This document shows positions 1-8,284 of a DNA stretch of 16,434 nucleotides, piece after piece. Within the stretch, counting starts at the first letter, position 1. Every line of letters begins with the position of its first letter. The DNA is taken from assembly GCA_043788745.1 (NCBI GenBank), contig JAYVTO010000016.1:1-16434 (forward strand). Direction: 5' to 3'. The position numbers and the translations under genes were made by a program. The notes below the pieces were generated by a model that searched no databases, was not told the origin of the DNA, and was given only the letters and a program-made list of their open reading frames with translations. This DNA comes from JBBQWZ01 sp043788745. Lineage in GTDB: Bacteria; Acidobacteriota; Terriglobia; Bryobacterales; Bryobacteraceae.

Positions 1-105
1 CAGCGTATCCTCCAAGGTATCGCCGAGATCAACGAAGCCCCGGTCGTGCATCGATGGAGAGCTTTCGACCCGCTCCGCTCGGATACTGTTTAGTGAAACG
101 AAATA

Positions 106-3100
106 CTAGACAGCCACCAACCAGCCCCGAGCCGGCAACCCCGTGGAGCGCGAGAGCGCGAAGCAGTACCAGGCTACCTGCACCTCGTAGCGCCGCCGGG
201 CCGCCTCGACATCTGCGTCGCTTTTGAAGTCCACGACCTGCCACTCCCCGTCCTCAAGGAACGCTAAATCCAGGACGCCTTCCAAAACGCGTCCGCCGTC
301 GAGCCGGACCATCAAGGGATACTCGCGGTGCACTCTCTCCGCGAGCCTCGCGCGCCAGATCAGCGGATGCCCCAAGGCCCGCGCTGCTGCTTCCGCCGCA
401 GCTTTCGCCTCCGCCGCGGGAGCCCCCAACACCCGCGCGTGCACGGAAGCGAGCGCCGTCAGCGCCTCCCGTTCCGCACTCAACGGAGCATCGCGCAAGA
501 TGCCGTGCACCAGCGACCCGAACCGCCGGCCGGTGGGCCGGCCAGACTCTCGCTCCGTCGTCAGGCATTCCATCGAACCATCAAATGCCTCCGGAGGCGT
601 CGTCATCTTGGCCGCCAACAACACTGTCAGCGACGGCGTCGCACCCTGCGCGGTGACCGTTTCCCGGTTCACCTTCCAATCCGCGTACCGCGAGATGCTC
701 TCGGCCGCCGCCGGACCCTCACCCAGGATCTCGATCTGGTTCACGCCCCGATCTTCTTTGCCGCGTAGCGCCAGCTTGGCCGGATCCCACCAGACGACGT
801 CGTGACCTCCTTCGGCGGCCTGGTGAAGACCCGGCCGCACGGAGTATTCGCCATCGCCGTATTCAATCGGCCGGTTCAATACGCTCTCCCGGCCAAACTC
901 CGGAACGCCTTGCGCTTTGCGGGGCTTGCGCCACGTATCCTTCGACGGATACAACGATTTGTTCAGCGGCCCCAGCCAACCGTCAAATGGTTCGTCTCCA
1001 ATCACCGGAACTACGAGTAGATCCCGCGCCCGCGTCGCGGCCACGTACGCCAACCGAACGCCCTCCGCCTTCTCGCGCGCGGTCTCTTCGTCCCGATGGT
1101 CGATCAACTCCCACGGAGCGCAACCCAGCAACTTTTGAGCACAAACGCCGCGCGTCGCATCTACATAGCGCTCGGCCTCGCGCGAGAGCTTCGTCGTCAT
1201 GTCGGCGAGGATGACGACGGGGAATTCCAAGCCCTTCGCCTTGTGGACGCTCATCAGCAGCACGCCATCCGCGCCCTCTTCGAGCACGGGAGCCTCTTCG
1301 GTCTCAGCGCGCTCGGCTTGCGCTTCCATTTCTTCGACGAAGCCCCGGAACGACGTTCCGCCGGACAACTCAAACTGCCGCGCTAAGTCTGCCACGCGCT
1401 GCACATTGGCTAACACCTGATGCCCGCCAGGCCGGAAGACATAGCCCGCGTGCGCCCGCGCGGACTCCAGCAGTTCGTTGACGGTATCGGCGAAAGGCCG
1501 CCGGTTGCGTCCGCGATGCAGGCGCTTCAGAACATCCAAAACTTCGCGGATTGGCTCAAACTCCGGATCGATGGACTCCGGCAATTTGACGAAGGGATGG
1601 AATCGCTTGCACTCGCTTTTGAAGCGCAGCAGCAAGCCATCGTTGATCGCGAACAGCGACCCCTTCAACGTCGCGAACACGTTGAGCTCGTCTTCGGGCC
1701 ACTCCACTGCGGATAGCGCAGCCCGCAGCGACTGGATCTCTTCACGTTGATGGTAGGACTTCGAGCCGACCAGCAGGTGCGACAGCCCACGCGCCTCAAG
1801 CGCGCGCGAGTAGTTGCGCGACAGGTCTTCCTTACCCGATCGAAACCGGCGGAACAACAGCGCGACATGGCGCGCGCGGATTGGCACGCGCTCGCCGCTT
1901 TCCGGATCTTCGACGGTCCAGCCGCTCTCGTGCACCAGCCAGTGGACATAGGAGGCGATCAGTTCCGGCTGCTGCTCGGCGACGCGATCGCGCCGGATGT
2001 TGCGCTCTCCATATGGGTTCGGCACGGGGAGCGCGACCACGGCGGGCTGCGTATCCCAATCGGCGCGATGGGCTTCGAGGGCGGCGTAGCCCGCCTGGCC
2101 GTCCTCTTCCCGCATCTCAGCGGCGAAGGCCGCGTTCACCATCTGCTGCACGCGCGGCACGGAGCGATAGCTTTTCGACAGACGAACCAAGCGCGCGCCA
2201 TGCTCGAGCAGGTTGTCGCGCACGCGCGTGTAGAGCGCCACATCGGCGCGCCGGAACTTGTAGATCGACTGTTTCGGATCGCCGACGAGGAACAGCTTGC
2301 CGGCTTTTGGCCGCGCCCGTTGCCAGTCGTCATCCGCCGGATCCTCGGCAGCGAGCAGCAGGAACAACTCGGCCTGCAAAGGATCGGTGTCTTGAAACTC
2401 GTCGATGAAGATGTGCGTGTGCCGCCGCTGCAGGTACCTGCGAACCTCGGCGCAATCGCGGACGAGGTCGCGTGCGAGGATCAGGAGATCGAGGAAGTCC
2501 AGCCGCCCGCTGCGCCGCTTCGCCTGCTCGTATCGTTCGACAAGCCCCGCCATCTCGCCATAGAGCAGCGTCGCCATGTCGGCTTCGGCTGCTTCGCGAA
2601 AGCGATCCAGCGCAACGATGAGGCGGTCGCGTTGCTCACTCACCTCCTCGCGCGACAAGCCTTCGGCGAAGGCGCTCCTGGCGGATCCCTTGCCGCCGCG
2701 CGCGGCGTAGCTGAGGTCGGCGGGAAGCCTGCAGAGCAGGCTCTCGAGCACCACGTAGTCACGGCCACCCAAGGATCGCTCGGCGCGCTCGCGCCAGTCG
2801 TCGAACTCGATCACGGGCCGCAGCGCCTTCACCAAAAGATCGGACGTGCGGCCGCGCCGCGCATCGGCCGCGAGATCTTTCGCGAGGTCGACAAGTTGAT
2901 TGATGGTCGCGGCAAGGTCGAGGTCGACGGTCATCCATGCTGTCGAGAAGTCGCGCCATTCGATAAGCTGACGGCCGGCGTACTTCAACTGTTCGGCTGG
3001 GGCTTGCCCGCTCCAGTCCTGGCGGAGCGCGAGGCGCGCGAAGGCTCGTTTCAGGCCGGGAGACTCGCGGCCGAGCATCTCTTCGAGCCACTGACGAAAC

Positions 3101-3537
3101 GCCCGGTTGTAAATGCGGGCGCTATCGAGCTCCGTCAATTCCTCAAAGGCGGGATCGATCTTCGCCTCCACAGGCCGTTCGCGCAGGAGCTGCGCGCAGA
3201 AGGAGTGGATGGTACCGATGAACGCCTCTTCGAGATGCTCGAGCGCATGTTCGATGTTCGCGCGCGCTTCCGCTTCGGCGTGCGTCTGCCGCGCCTCATC
3301 CAATTTCTGACGCAAGCGCAGCTTCAGTTCACCGGCGGCCTTGTGCGTGAACGTGACCGCGACAATGCTGCCGATCTTCGCGCGTCCAGAGGCCAGGAGT
3401 TCGGCCACGCGATTCACAAGCTGCGTCGTTTTGCCCGTACCGGCCGATGCCTCGACAATCAGCGTCTCGTCGAGCGCGGTGCGAATCAGCTCGCGGGCGG
3501 CGGCGTCGTCGAGAGTTGGAGCGGGGCGGGGGTTCAT
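106..3537 (-). CDS. addA: AddA-like UvrD-family helicase/nuclease
   Basis: Motor and nuclease subunit of an AddAB-type double-strand-break end-resection enzyme, which unwinds and trims DNA ends for RecA-dependent recombination in the cytoplasm. The 1143-residue product shows superfamily 1 helicase motifs in order: Walker A EASAGTGKTT near residues 29-38, DEFQ (D379-Q382), GDPKQSIYKFRRAD, SVHKAKGLEFP, and VAATRARDLL around T835. The C-terminal PD-(D/E)XK nuclease has GSLVHGIL, then GVLDLAF (D1090) and VVDFKSD (D1103, K1105), then a QVAWYCFAL helix. Length fits AddA (about 1.2 kb of residues in Bacillus). The ATG at 3537 is preferred over an upstream in-frame start at 3645 because it overlaps the addB stop as ATGA, which implies translational coupling. 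AddA is chosen over RecB because the partner is AddB-like and no RecC or RecD is seen. Confidence 0.93.
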   Translation of the reverse strand: MNPRPAPTLDDAAARELIRTALDETLIVEASAGTGKTTQLVNRVAELLASGRAKIGSIVAVTFTHKAAGELKLRLRQKLDEARQTHAEAEARANIEHALEHLEEAFIGTIHSFCAQLLRERPVEAKIDPAFEELTELDSARIYNRAFRQWLEEMLGRESPGLKRAFARLALRQDWSGQAPAEQLKYAGRQLIEWRDFSTAWMTVDLDLAATINQLVDLAKDLAADARRGRTSDLLVKALRPVIEFDDWRERAERSLGGRDYVVLESLLCRLPADLSYAARGGKGSARSAFAEGLSREEVSEQRDRLIVALDRFREAAEADMATLLYGEMAGLVERYEQAKRRSGRLDFLDLLILARDLVRDCAEVRRYLQRRHTHIFIDEFQDTDPLQAELFLLLAAEDPADDDWQRARPKAGKLFLVGDPKQSIYKFRRADVALYTRVRDNLLEHGARLVRLSKSYRSVPRVQQMVNAAFAAEMREEDGQAGYAALEAHRADWDTQPAVVALPVPNPYGERNIRRDRVAEQQPELIASYVHWLVHESGWTVEDPESGERVPIRARHVALLFRRFRSGKEDLSRNYSRALEARGLSHLLVGSKSYHQREEIQSLRAALSAVEWPEDELNVFATLKGSLFAINDGLLLRFKSECKRFHPFVKLPESIDPEFEPIREVLDVLKRLHRGRNRRPFADTVNELLESARAHAGYVFRPGGHQVLANVQRVADLARQFELSGGTSFRGFVEEMEAQAERAETEEAPVLEEGADGVLLMSVHKAKGLEFPVVILADMTTKLSREAERYVDATRGVCAQKLLGCAPWELIDHRDEETAREKAEGVRLAYVAATRARDLLVVPVIGDEPFDGWLGPLNKSLYPSKDTWRKPRKAQGVPEFGRESVLNRPIEYGDGEYSVRPGLHQAAEGGHDVVWWDPAKLALRGKEDRGVNQIEILGEGPAAAESISRYADWKVNRETVTAQGATPSLTVLLAAKMTTPPEAFDGSMECLTTERESGRPTGRRFGSLVHGILRDAPLSAEREALTALASVHARVLGAPAAEAKAAAEAAARALGHPLIWRARLAERVHREYPLMVRLDGGRVLEGVLDLAFLEDGEWQVVDFKSDADVEAARRRYEVQVAWYCFALSRSTGLPARGWLVAV

Positions 3538-6500
3538 AGGCGGCTCCGGATTTCGTTGAGCGGATCGAGTTCCTCGCGATGCTTCCGCGCCACGCGCAGA
3601 GGTTCGCGCGGACCGCACACGGCTTGATAGTCGCAGTAGTCGCACGCTTTTGCTTGCGGGGCGGCCGGCACGAAGCCGTTCTCAATCATGCGGTCGATCG
3701 TAACCAAAACCAACTGCAACTCGCGTCCGCCGCGTTCATCGTTCTTGCACTCGAAAGACTTGTATCCGCCGCGCTGCGTCGCGAACAACAGAGTCCCGCA
3801 TTCCACGGGCGTTTCGAGAATCTGTTGAATGGCGAGCGAATAGAGCAAGGGCTGCAGTACCGCTCCGCCGCCCGTGTACATCGGCGCGCGCCCGGGCGGT
3901 TTGCCCGTCTTGAAGTCGATGACGCGCAGCGTACCGCGTTCGACGTGACGCTCAATGCGATCGACTGAGCCGCGCACGTGAGCGGCATCGAGCACGGTAG
4001 CCTCACGATCCACACTCGCCTCGTCGCGGCCGTCACCTCCTTCGACCCCAAAGCCGAACTCAAAGTGGATCGGCAGCCAGCCGGGGTCTTCGAGGGCGAG
4101 ATGAATCGACCCGCGCAGATCGGTGCGCAGGTCTTCGATCTCGCTGCGCCAGACGTTCGGAATCGCGGGGGCCAGCTTATCGGCGAATTCGCGTTCCACC
4201 GTGTCCAGCGTTTCGTCGCAGCGTTGTAGAATCCACGAAAGGCGGCTGGCTTGCACCGGCAATAGATTGCGCTGTTCGAGATCGCGGAACAAGCGAAACT
4301 GAACCGCGTGATAGAGCGCGCCGCGGGTGAGCGGATCCATGCGTTCGAGCGGAACGCCTTGTTCGCGGGGGCGAAGCCGATGGATACCCTGGAGCGCGAA
4401 TCGATAGGGGCAGGACGCGAACAACTGCAAGGTCGACGGCGAGTACACGCGTTTCGACAAGCGATGTTCATCGAGTGCCGACTGCGCAGCGGCGTCGAGC
4501 TTTAGCAGGCCATCCGCGGCGTGCCATTCCGTGGAATCCCACCGGGAATAGCGAGCGCGAAGGCTACGCGCAAGAGGCGCACTGGCCTGCATCAGGTACC
4601 GTCCCGCGCCGCGAGGCACGGCGGCTTCGCGGTTCTCGGCGAGCAGCGGACCGAGCACCGCCAAGTCGTACTCGACGTCGTCGACCGCGTCGGCGAAGTC
4701 GCGCGGCGCGGGCCAATGGAGACGCGCAGGCGCGGCGTCGCGGGCTTGACGCTCAAAGGCGCGCAGCGGCGGAAGCGCTCCGTTGGCGGCGCGCGGCAAC
4801 TCGAGGGCATAGAACGACGGCACGCGAGGCCGATTCTGCCCGACTTCCATACGAGGGAACGACGCGACCAATTGGCGCTCGGCGGCGGCGGCGGCGCTCG
4901 AAAGAAGCTGCCGTTCGGAGGCAACACGATCGTCACGCAGCTTGAGGCGCGGCGAAACGCGTTCGCGGAGATCGTCGAGCAGCAGTGGGTCTTCAAATAC
5001 CCGCCGCGGGAACTGGCCTTCGGCCAGGCCGGGTAAGAATACAACGTCGAAGCTCCAGCCGCGAGCCTCTTCGAGCGAACCGACGAAGACGGCACCGTAA
5101 CGGCTCTTCAGAGGCTCGACGCGCAGAAAGCGCAAACGATCTTCGAGCACACCGGTTACTTCTTCGAACCCGACGGGCCCAACCTCGGCCATCGGCTGCA
5201 GTTCGGCGAGCATACCGAGTACGGTTTCCGGCTGACGCAGCGAATGCCGCGCCAGACGCTCCAGCGCCTGCAGCCATTCGCCCCAGGTAGCGAGTGAAGG
5301 AAGTTCGGCGAGCATCCCGATCAATGGGAGCGCGAAGTTGCGCAAGTGTTCGAGTTGCGCAATGTGGCGATCGATCGCTTGACGCGCGGCCGTGCTATCG
5401 GCAGCGCGGCGCTGGATTCGAAACTCTTCGGCGAGACCGTCGAGGCGGCGCTGCCAGCGATCCTTACCGTTAATGACAGCGGCGTCGACGAGCAGTTTCT
5501 CCCAACCGGAGGGCGCGCGCAGCGTGCCGTTTGAAACGGCGGCGTCGGGATCGGACTCCGATTCGGCGGCATCGGAAGGCGGCGGATCGAACAGGTCGAG
5601 TTGAAAGCGCGCTAGTTCGTCGTCAACCGATCCAGAGGCCGCGCTGGCGACCCGCACTGCAGCGGGCGCGCCCGCGGCATCGACGGGCGGAACCTGCGCC
5701 AGCGACAGATACTCGGCAAACCGGCTGGCGGAGAGCCGATCGGCGGCGCAGGCGAGCAGCGCGAGAAACGCGCGTCCAGCGGGATCGGGCCGCGCGCTGC
5801 CGCGGCGGAACCAGCCGGGAATCGCGGCGCGGCGGAACGCCTCTTCGAGCAGCGGCTGATAGCGTTCGGGCGACCGAAGCAGCACGGCAAGGCGATCGAA
5901 CGGAACGCCGGTGGCAGCCAGACGCCGCACGCGCCGGGCGATCTCGACGCATTCCAATCCTTCGCCGGGCGCGGAGAACATCTCGAAAGAAGCGTCCCAG
6001 GGATCGCGCGGAGACACCGGCAGTTCGGGAATAAACAGATCGGTGCGAATGCGGTCGAGCGCGGAGGCGGGCGGCGTGGCTTCGATCGGCTCGGCGACGG
6101 CCGCGAGGGCCTCGGAAAAGCCGCGAAGCGCGCGCTCGTCGCGGGTGCGTGAGAGAACGAGCACGTCCGGCGCCCGGCGGGCGACGGCTTGCAGCAATTC
6201 GAGATGCAAGGCGGACTGCGGATCGAGGTCGAATAGCAGCAGCGGAAGGCCGAGCAGGCGGTGCGGATGTTTCGCGTTGGCGTTCGCGGCCTCGGTCGCC
6301 AGTTGCAGGAGCGCCGGCAGATCGACGAGGCGGTTGCCTTGGAGTTGTTGTTCGAACAGATCGGCGAGTAGAGCGAGATCGGCGCCGGCGGGGCCCGCCG
6401 CCCGCAGTGCGCCGGGCGAGGCTGCGTCCAGGCGAAGCTCTTCGAGCGTCGACGCGAAGGCGCGGGTGAAGCCGGGCGTGTGCGAAATCTCGCCGAAGTA

Positions 6501-6806
6501 ACGCAAGCCCTCCTCAGAACGCGCTTCGAAGATCGCGCGCGCTGCCAGCGCCTCCAGGCCGAGACGCGAAACGGGCGCAAGGCCTCGGGCGGCGAGTGCA
6601 GGAGTCGCGAGTTCGCTTGCAAGCAGGCGCGGCGGCATGTGGTGCGCGCCCGAAAGGTGAGGTTCAGGGAAGGAACGAATGAGGTTGGCGGATGCGGCGT
6701 GATCGGACGCGACGAGGAGACATTCGCGGCCGCCGAGACCGGCGAGCCAGCGATGTCCCGCCGCGAGCAGCGCGGAGGCGGAGGGCGAATGCAGCAAACG
6801 AATCAC
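3534..6806 (-). CDS. addB: AddB-like PD-(D/E)XK nuclease with Fe-S cysteines
   Basis: Partner subunit of the AddAB end-resection enzyme, 1090 residues, first gene of the operon. The C-terminal nuclease domain shows FASCPYRFAL (C799), RGALYHAV (the GxxxH-like motif), VIDFKTGK (D964, K966), and CDYCDYQAVC (C1055, C1058, C1064). The four cysteines match the 4Fe-4S staple of AddB nucleases. The middle region carries degenerate UvrD-like helicase features (for example FLPGLAEGQFPRR). The N-terminus has no GxGKT Walker A where Bacillus AddB has one, so ATP-driven motion probably rests on AddA alone. The start is a GTG with no Shine-Dalgarno sequence; a promoter-like pair ends 9 nt upstream, suggesting a near-leaderless transcript. 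The last codon and stop overlap addA by 4 nt. Confidence 0.92.
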   Translation of the reverse strand: MIRLLHSPSASALLAAGHRWLAGLGGRECLLVASDHAASANLIRSFPEPHLSGAHHMPPRLLASELATPALAARGLAPVSRLGLEALAARAIFEARSEEGLRYFGEISHTPGFTRAFASTLEELRLDAASPGALRAAGPAGADLALLADLFEQQLQGNRLVDLPALLQLATEAANANAKHPHRLLGLPLLLFDLDPQSALHLELLQAVARRAPDVLVLSRTRDERALRGFSEALAAVAEPIEATPPASALDRIRTDLFIPELPVSPRDPWDASFEMFSAPGEGLECVEIARRVRRLAATGVPFDRLAVLLRSPERYQPLLEEAFRRAAIPGWFRRGSARPDPAGRAFLALLACAADRLSASRFAEYLSLAQVPPVDAAGAPAAVRVASAASGSVDDELARFQLDLFDPPPSDAAESESDPDAAVSNGTLRAPSGWEKLLVDAAVINGKDRWQRRLDGLAEEFRIQRRAADSTAARQAIDRHIAQLEHLRNFALPLIGMLAELPSLATWGEWLQALERLARHSLRQPETVLGMLAELQPMAEVGPVGFEEVTGVLEDRLRFLRVEPLKSRYGAVFVGSLEEARGWSFDVVFLPGLAEGQFPRRVFEDPLLLDDLRERVSPRLKLRDDRVASERQLLSSAAAAAERQLVASFPRMEVGQNRPRVPSFYALELPRAANGALPPLRAFERQARDAAPARLHWPAPRDFADAVDDVEYDLAVLGPLLAENREAAVPRGAGRYLMQASAPLARSLRARYSRWDSTEWHAADGLLKLDAAAQSALDEHRLSKRVYSPSTLQLFASCPYRFALQGIHRLRPREQGVPLERMDPLTRGALYHAVQFRLFRDLEQRNLLPVQASRLSWILQRCDETLDTVEREFADKLAPAIPNVWRSEIEDLRTDLRGSIHLALEDPGWLPIHFEFGFGVEGGDGRDEASVDREATVLDAAHVRGSVDRIERHVERGTLRVIDFKTGKPPGRAPMYTGGGAVLQPLLYSLAIQQILETPVECGTLLFATQRGGYKSFECKNDERGGRELQLVLVTIDRMIENGFVPAAPQAKACDYCDYQAVCGPREPLRVARKHREELDPLNEIRSRL

Positions 6807-6843
6807 GGAAACCGAATTGTCTCACGAGACAACAGCCGCTCAA
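6807..6843 (-). promoter_or_regulatory. addB promoter with palindromic operator
   Basis: Read on the minus strand, TTGAGC (6843-6838) and GACAAT (6821-6816) are separated by 16 nt. The second hexamer ends 9 nt before the GTG of addB. A perfect inverted repeat, TTGTCTC-GT-GAGACAA (6832-6817), covers the spacer and the -10. A repressor bound there would block the promoter. Which regulator binds is unknown; an SOS-type repressor is a guess from the function of the operon. Confidence 0.5.
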
Positions 6844-6884
6844 GGATTTCGGCATTGGCCCGATAAGCAACTCCGAGGACACGT

Positions 6885-7106
6885 ATGACAGAAAGGCAAG
6901 CGAAGGCGGCACTCCATGCGGTGCGAGCAAGCGCGGACGGCAAGATCACAGTGGAGTTGCTAGGGCCAATGTTGCAGCAGTTCGATCTGTTGGCGCTCTC
7001 CGACGCCTTGGAAGCGAGCACGGCAAGTCAGGCACGAGATGCAGAAGTGGCCGCGTCCCAGCGTCCGGCGCTGCACCCGGCCCTGCACCCAAAAGACCGG
7101 GTTTGA
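6885..7106 (+). CDS. Small hypothetical protein
   Basis: An ORF of 73 residues, divergent from addB with a 78-nt gap. I do not recognise it. Support comes from a good ribosome binding site (GAGGA at 6875-6879, 5 nt before the ATG) and a soluble-looking N-terminal half that could be helical (residues 1-50, including ITVELLGPMLQQFDLLALSDAL). The C-terminal 20 residues are rich in Pro, His and Ala and look disordered. No signal peptide, membrane segment or cysteine pair is visible. Overlapping ORFs exist in other frames, as expected in GC-rich DNA, so the call is tentative. Confidence 0.4.
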   Translation: MTERQAKAALHAVRASADGKITVELLGPMLQQFDLLALSDALEASTASQARDAEVAASQRPALHPALHPKDRV

Positions 7107-7143
7107 GAGCGGGCGTCTTGCAAGTGAACCGCAAGGTGTACTT

Positions 7144-7215
7144 GAGGGGTGAGTGACGCCCGCCGTAACGGGGATTGCAATAAGAACGCCACCGCGCGGT
7201 GAGAAGTTACGGAGC
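7144..7215 (+). repeat. Imperfect direct repeat, copy 1
   Basis: Shares GGGGTGAG, then CCCGCC, TAACGGGGAT, ATAAGAACG, GAA-GTTAC and GAGC in the same order and spacing as 7318-7387, about 174 bases downstream. Weaker similarity extends to both sides (GCGGGCG...AAGTGAA upstream, AAAT.TCCGC-like downstream). I do not recognise the family. Confidence 0.6.
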
Positions 7216-7317
7216 CGATACGAAATGTCGCTGTGATTTGCACACAAGGCGACTGCTCGGCGAAGGGTGGATGGCTGAGCACGCGGAAGGGGAGGCGGGC
7301 GCTCTTTGGGTGAAAAA

Positions 7318-7387
7318 GGGGTGAGCGGCCCGCCATCGTAACGGGGATGCTATAAGAACGACGGCTGAGAACGGAAGGTTACTGAGC
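7318..7387 (+). repeat. Imperfect direct repeat, copy 2
   Basis: Second copy of the unit at 7144-7215: GGGGTGAGCG, CCCGCC, GTAACGGGGAT, ATAAGAACG, GGTTAC, GAGC. The copies differ by small indels and many substitutions, so the duplication is old or the two arrived as separate members of a genomic family. Confidence 0.6.
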
Positions 7388-7488
7388 GTCTGTAAATTTC
7401 CGCTTTTCGGATCTCGTTCGGATCTCGTGTGGTTGCGGCTCGAATCTCCCGCAGTTCTTCGTGGCGGGGCGGGCGCTCGCTTACGGAA

Positions 7489-7534
7489 CTGTGACCTCTG
7501 CTCCTCTCGAAGAACCGCGAACGTTAGTGAGCGG
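7489..7534 (-). repeat. Dispersed repeat, copy 1 (inverted)
   Basis: Read on the minus strand this gives CCGCTCACTAACG, then TTCGCGGTTCTTCGA, then AGAGGTCACAG. It matches 7572-7635 and 11854-11924, and together with the former makes an inverted pair around a 37-base centre that could fold into a long imperfect hairpin. A further partial unit (CGCTCGCTTACGG, 7474-7486) adjoins it. Confidence 0.6.
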
Positions 7535-7571
7535 CCACCGACAACAACCCCGCCCCTCACGCTCAGGACAC

Positions 7572-7635
7572 CCGCTCGCTCGGTCGTGGTTCTTCGAGAG
7601 CAGTGGTCAATTTTTCACCGTTCCTGACGGATTCG
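7572..7635 (+). repeat. Dispersed repeat, copy 2
   Basis: Contains CCGCTCGCT, CGGTCGTGGTTCTTCGA, GTGGTCA, ATTTTTCAC, GTT and GCGGATTC-like ACGGATTC in the same order as copy 3 at 11854-11924. Opposite in orientation to copy 1. Confidence 0.6.
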
Positions 7636-7666
7636 GGGGGCGGCATTCCCCCGGTGCTGATCGCTG

Positions 7667-7690
7667 CTCTTAGGGACACTCTTAGGGACA
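7667..7690 (+). repeat. Tandem duplicate of CTCTTAGGGACA
   Basis: Two exact, directly adjacent copies of the 12-mer CTCTTAGGGACA (7667-7678 and 7679-7690), followed by the related AGGGGGACAAGGG. It lies just upstream of the promoter for the next gene. Confidence 0.8.
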
Positions 7691-7703
7691 AGGGGGACAA
7701 GGG

Positions 7704-7732
7704 TTGCCCTGCGGAGGCTGGGGGTGTAACAT
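7704..7732 (+). promoter_or_regulatory. Sigma70-like promoter for the 7740 gene
   Basis: TTGCCC (7704-7709) and TAACAT (7727-7732) are separated by exactly 17 nt. The -10 ends 7 nt before the ATG at 7740, so transcription would begin at or next to the start codon. Confidence 0.5.
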
Positions 7733-7739
7733 CCGTGTC

Positions 7740-8051
7740 ATGTCTTGGCGTCCCGTTCGGAAGCTGGCTGGCGTAGCCGATGTATTTCTCGGCGCGGAAC
7801 TCGTGGAGATTTCCGATTATGAATTGGAAATCTACGAGGAGAATCCGGATGCGCATGAGCATCATGGGGCGAACTGGACTCCGGGAACGCGAAAGATCGA
7901 GGGGACGGTGGGGGGCTCGTTGCCCATCCGCGAGGATCTGCGGATGGTTACGGAGGAAGGCTACTCGCTGAGTTTCTATGTGCGGGATAGCTACGGGTCA
8001 GTGGTGACCCTTGGCGAGATTGTGGATGGTGCCGGGAAGCCGGTGCACTAA
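7740..8051 (+). CDS. Small hypothetical protein
   Basis: A 103-residue product that I do not recognise. It begins MSWRPVRKLAGVADVFLGAE and is rich in acidic residues and beta-prone stretches (for example YSLSFYVRDSYGSVVTLGEI near the C-terminus). It has no signal peptide, membrane segment or cysteines, so it is probably a compact cytoplasmic protein. The ATG at 7740 is chosen because a 17-nt-spaced promoter ends 7 nt before it; an in-frame upstream ATG at 7704 would lie in the -35 and has no other support. It stands alone, with repeats upstream and decayed gene ends downstream. Confidence 0.6.
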   Translation: MSWRPVRKLAGVADVFLGAELVEISDYELEIYEENPDAHEHHGANWTPGTRKIEGTVGGSLPIREDLRMVTEEGYSLSFYVRDSYGSVVTLGEIVDGAGKPVH

Positions 8052-8080
8052 GTTGGTGGTTGCGCTGCCGCGATGGAATG

Positions 8081-8284
8081 TTACGGGGTTGCGTCGGCGA
8101 CGACAACGGGAACAGCCCGGCTTGGCAGGCCATTCATTGTGACGAGCAACGAGACCGCGCCCTTCGCCACGTTATCGGGAATTTTCGCGTTGATCTGAAA
8201 CACCCCGTTGACCAACCCCGGCGCGCCACCTGCGCAGAGCACCTCGGCGTCAAGCCCCCCGATTCGCGTCCAGTTCCATGGCGA
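8081..8284 (-). pseudogene. 3' remnant of an Ig/TIG-like domain protein
   Basis: An open frame of about 67 codons with no start, ending in TAA at 8083-8081. Its translation (WTRIGGLDAEVLCAGGAPGL, then VNGVFQINAKIPDNV, then GAVSLLVTMNG and VPVVVADATP) strongly resembles the extreme C-terminus of large secreted acidobacterial proteins, whose last domain has the pattern G..AEVLYAG.APGLV.GV.QVN..IP. An in-frame TGA at 8287-8285 closes the frame upstream, so the rest of the gene is gone. The call rests on remembered family patterns, not a search. Confidence 0.6.

Larger units (their letters stand above)
7107..7703. other. Intergenic region made of diverged repeats
   Basis: About 600 bases with no supportable gene on either strand. 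It contains a pair of direct repeats (7144-7215 and 7318-7387), an inverted pair of a dispersed repeat (7489-7534 and 7572-7635), a G5/C5 stem with the loop CGGCATT near 7636-7652, and a duplicated 12-mer just before the next promoter. Apparent ORFs here are antisense or repeat-derived. Confidence 0.6.

Noticed and set aside
1..51. Possible start of a minus-strand gene (ATG at 51, beginning MHDRGFVDLGDTLEDTL)
   Set aside because: Only 17 codons are visible, there is no good ribosome binding site, and the frame is open upstream into the end of addA; the start cannot be supported.
1747..3627. A 626-codon plus-strand frame opposite addA
   Set aside because: It is antisense to a gene with clear helicase motifs; long shadow frames are expected at this GC content, and it shows no recognisable domain.
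7028..7560. Overlapping minus-strand frames of about 100 codons across the 7.1-7.5 kb repeats
   Set aside because: Their mutual similarity follows from the DNA repeat; there is no ribosome binding site, start support or recognised domain.
7107..7703. CRISPR-like array in the repeat-rich intergenic region
   Set aside because: Repeats are only two or three diverged copies with irregular spacing; there are no identical short repeats with unique spacers and no cas genes.
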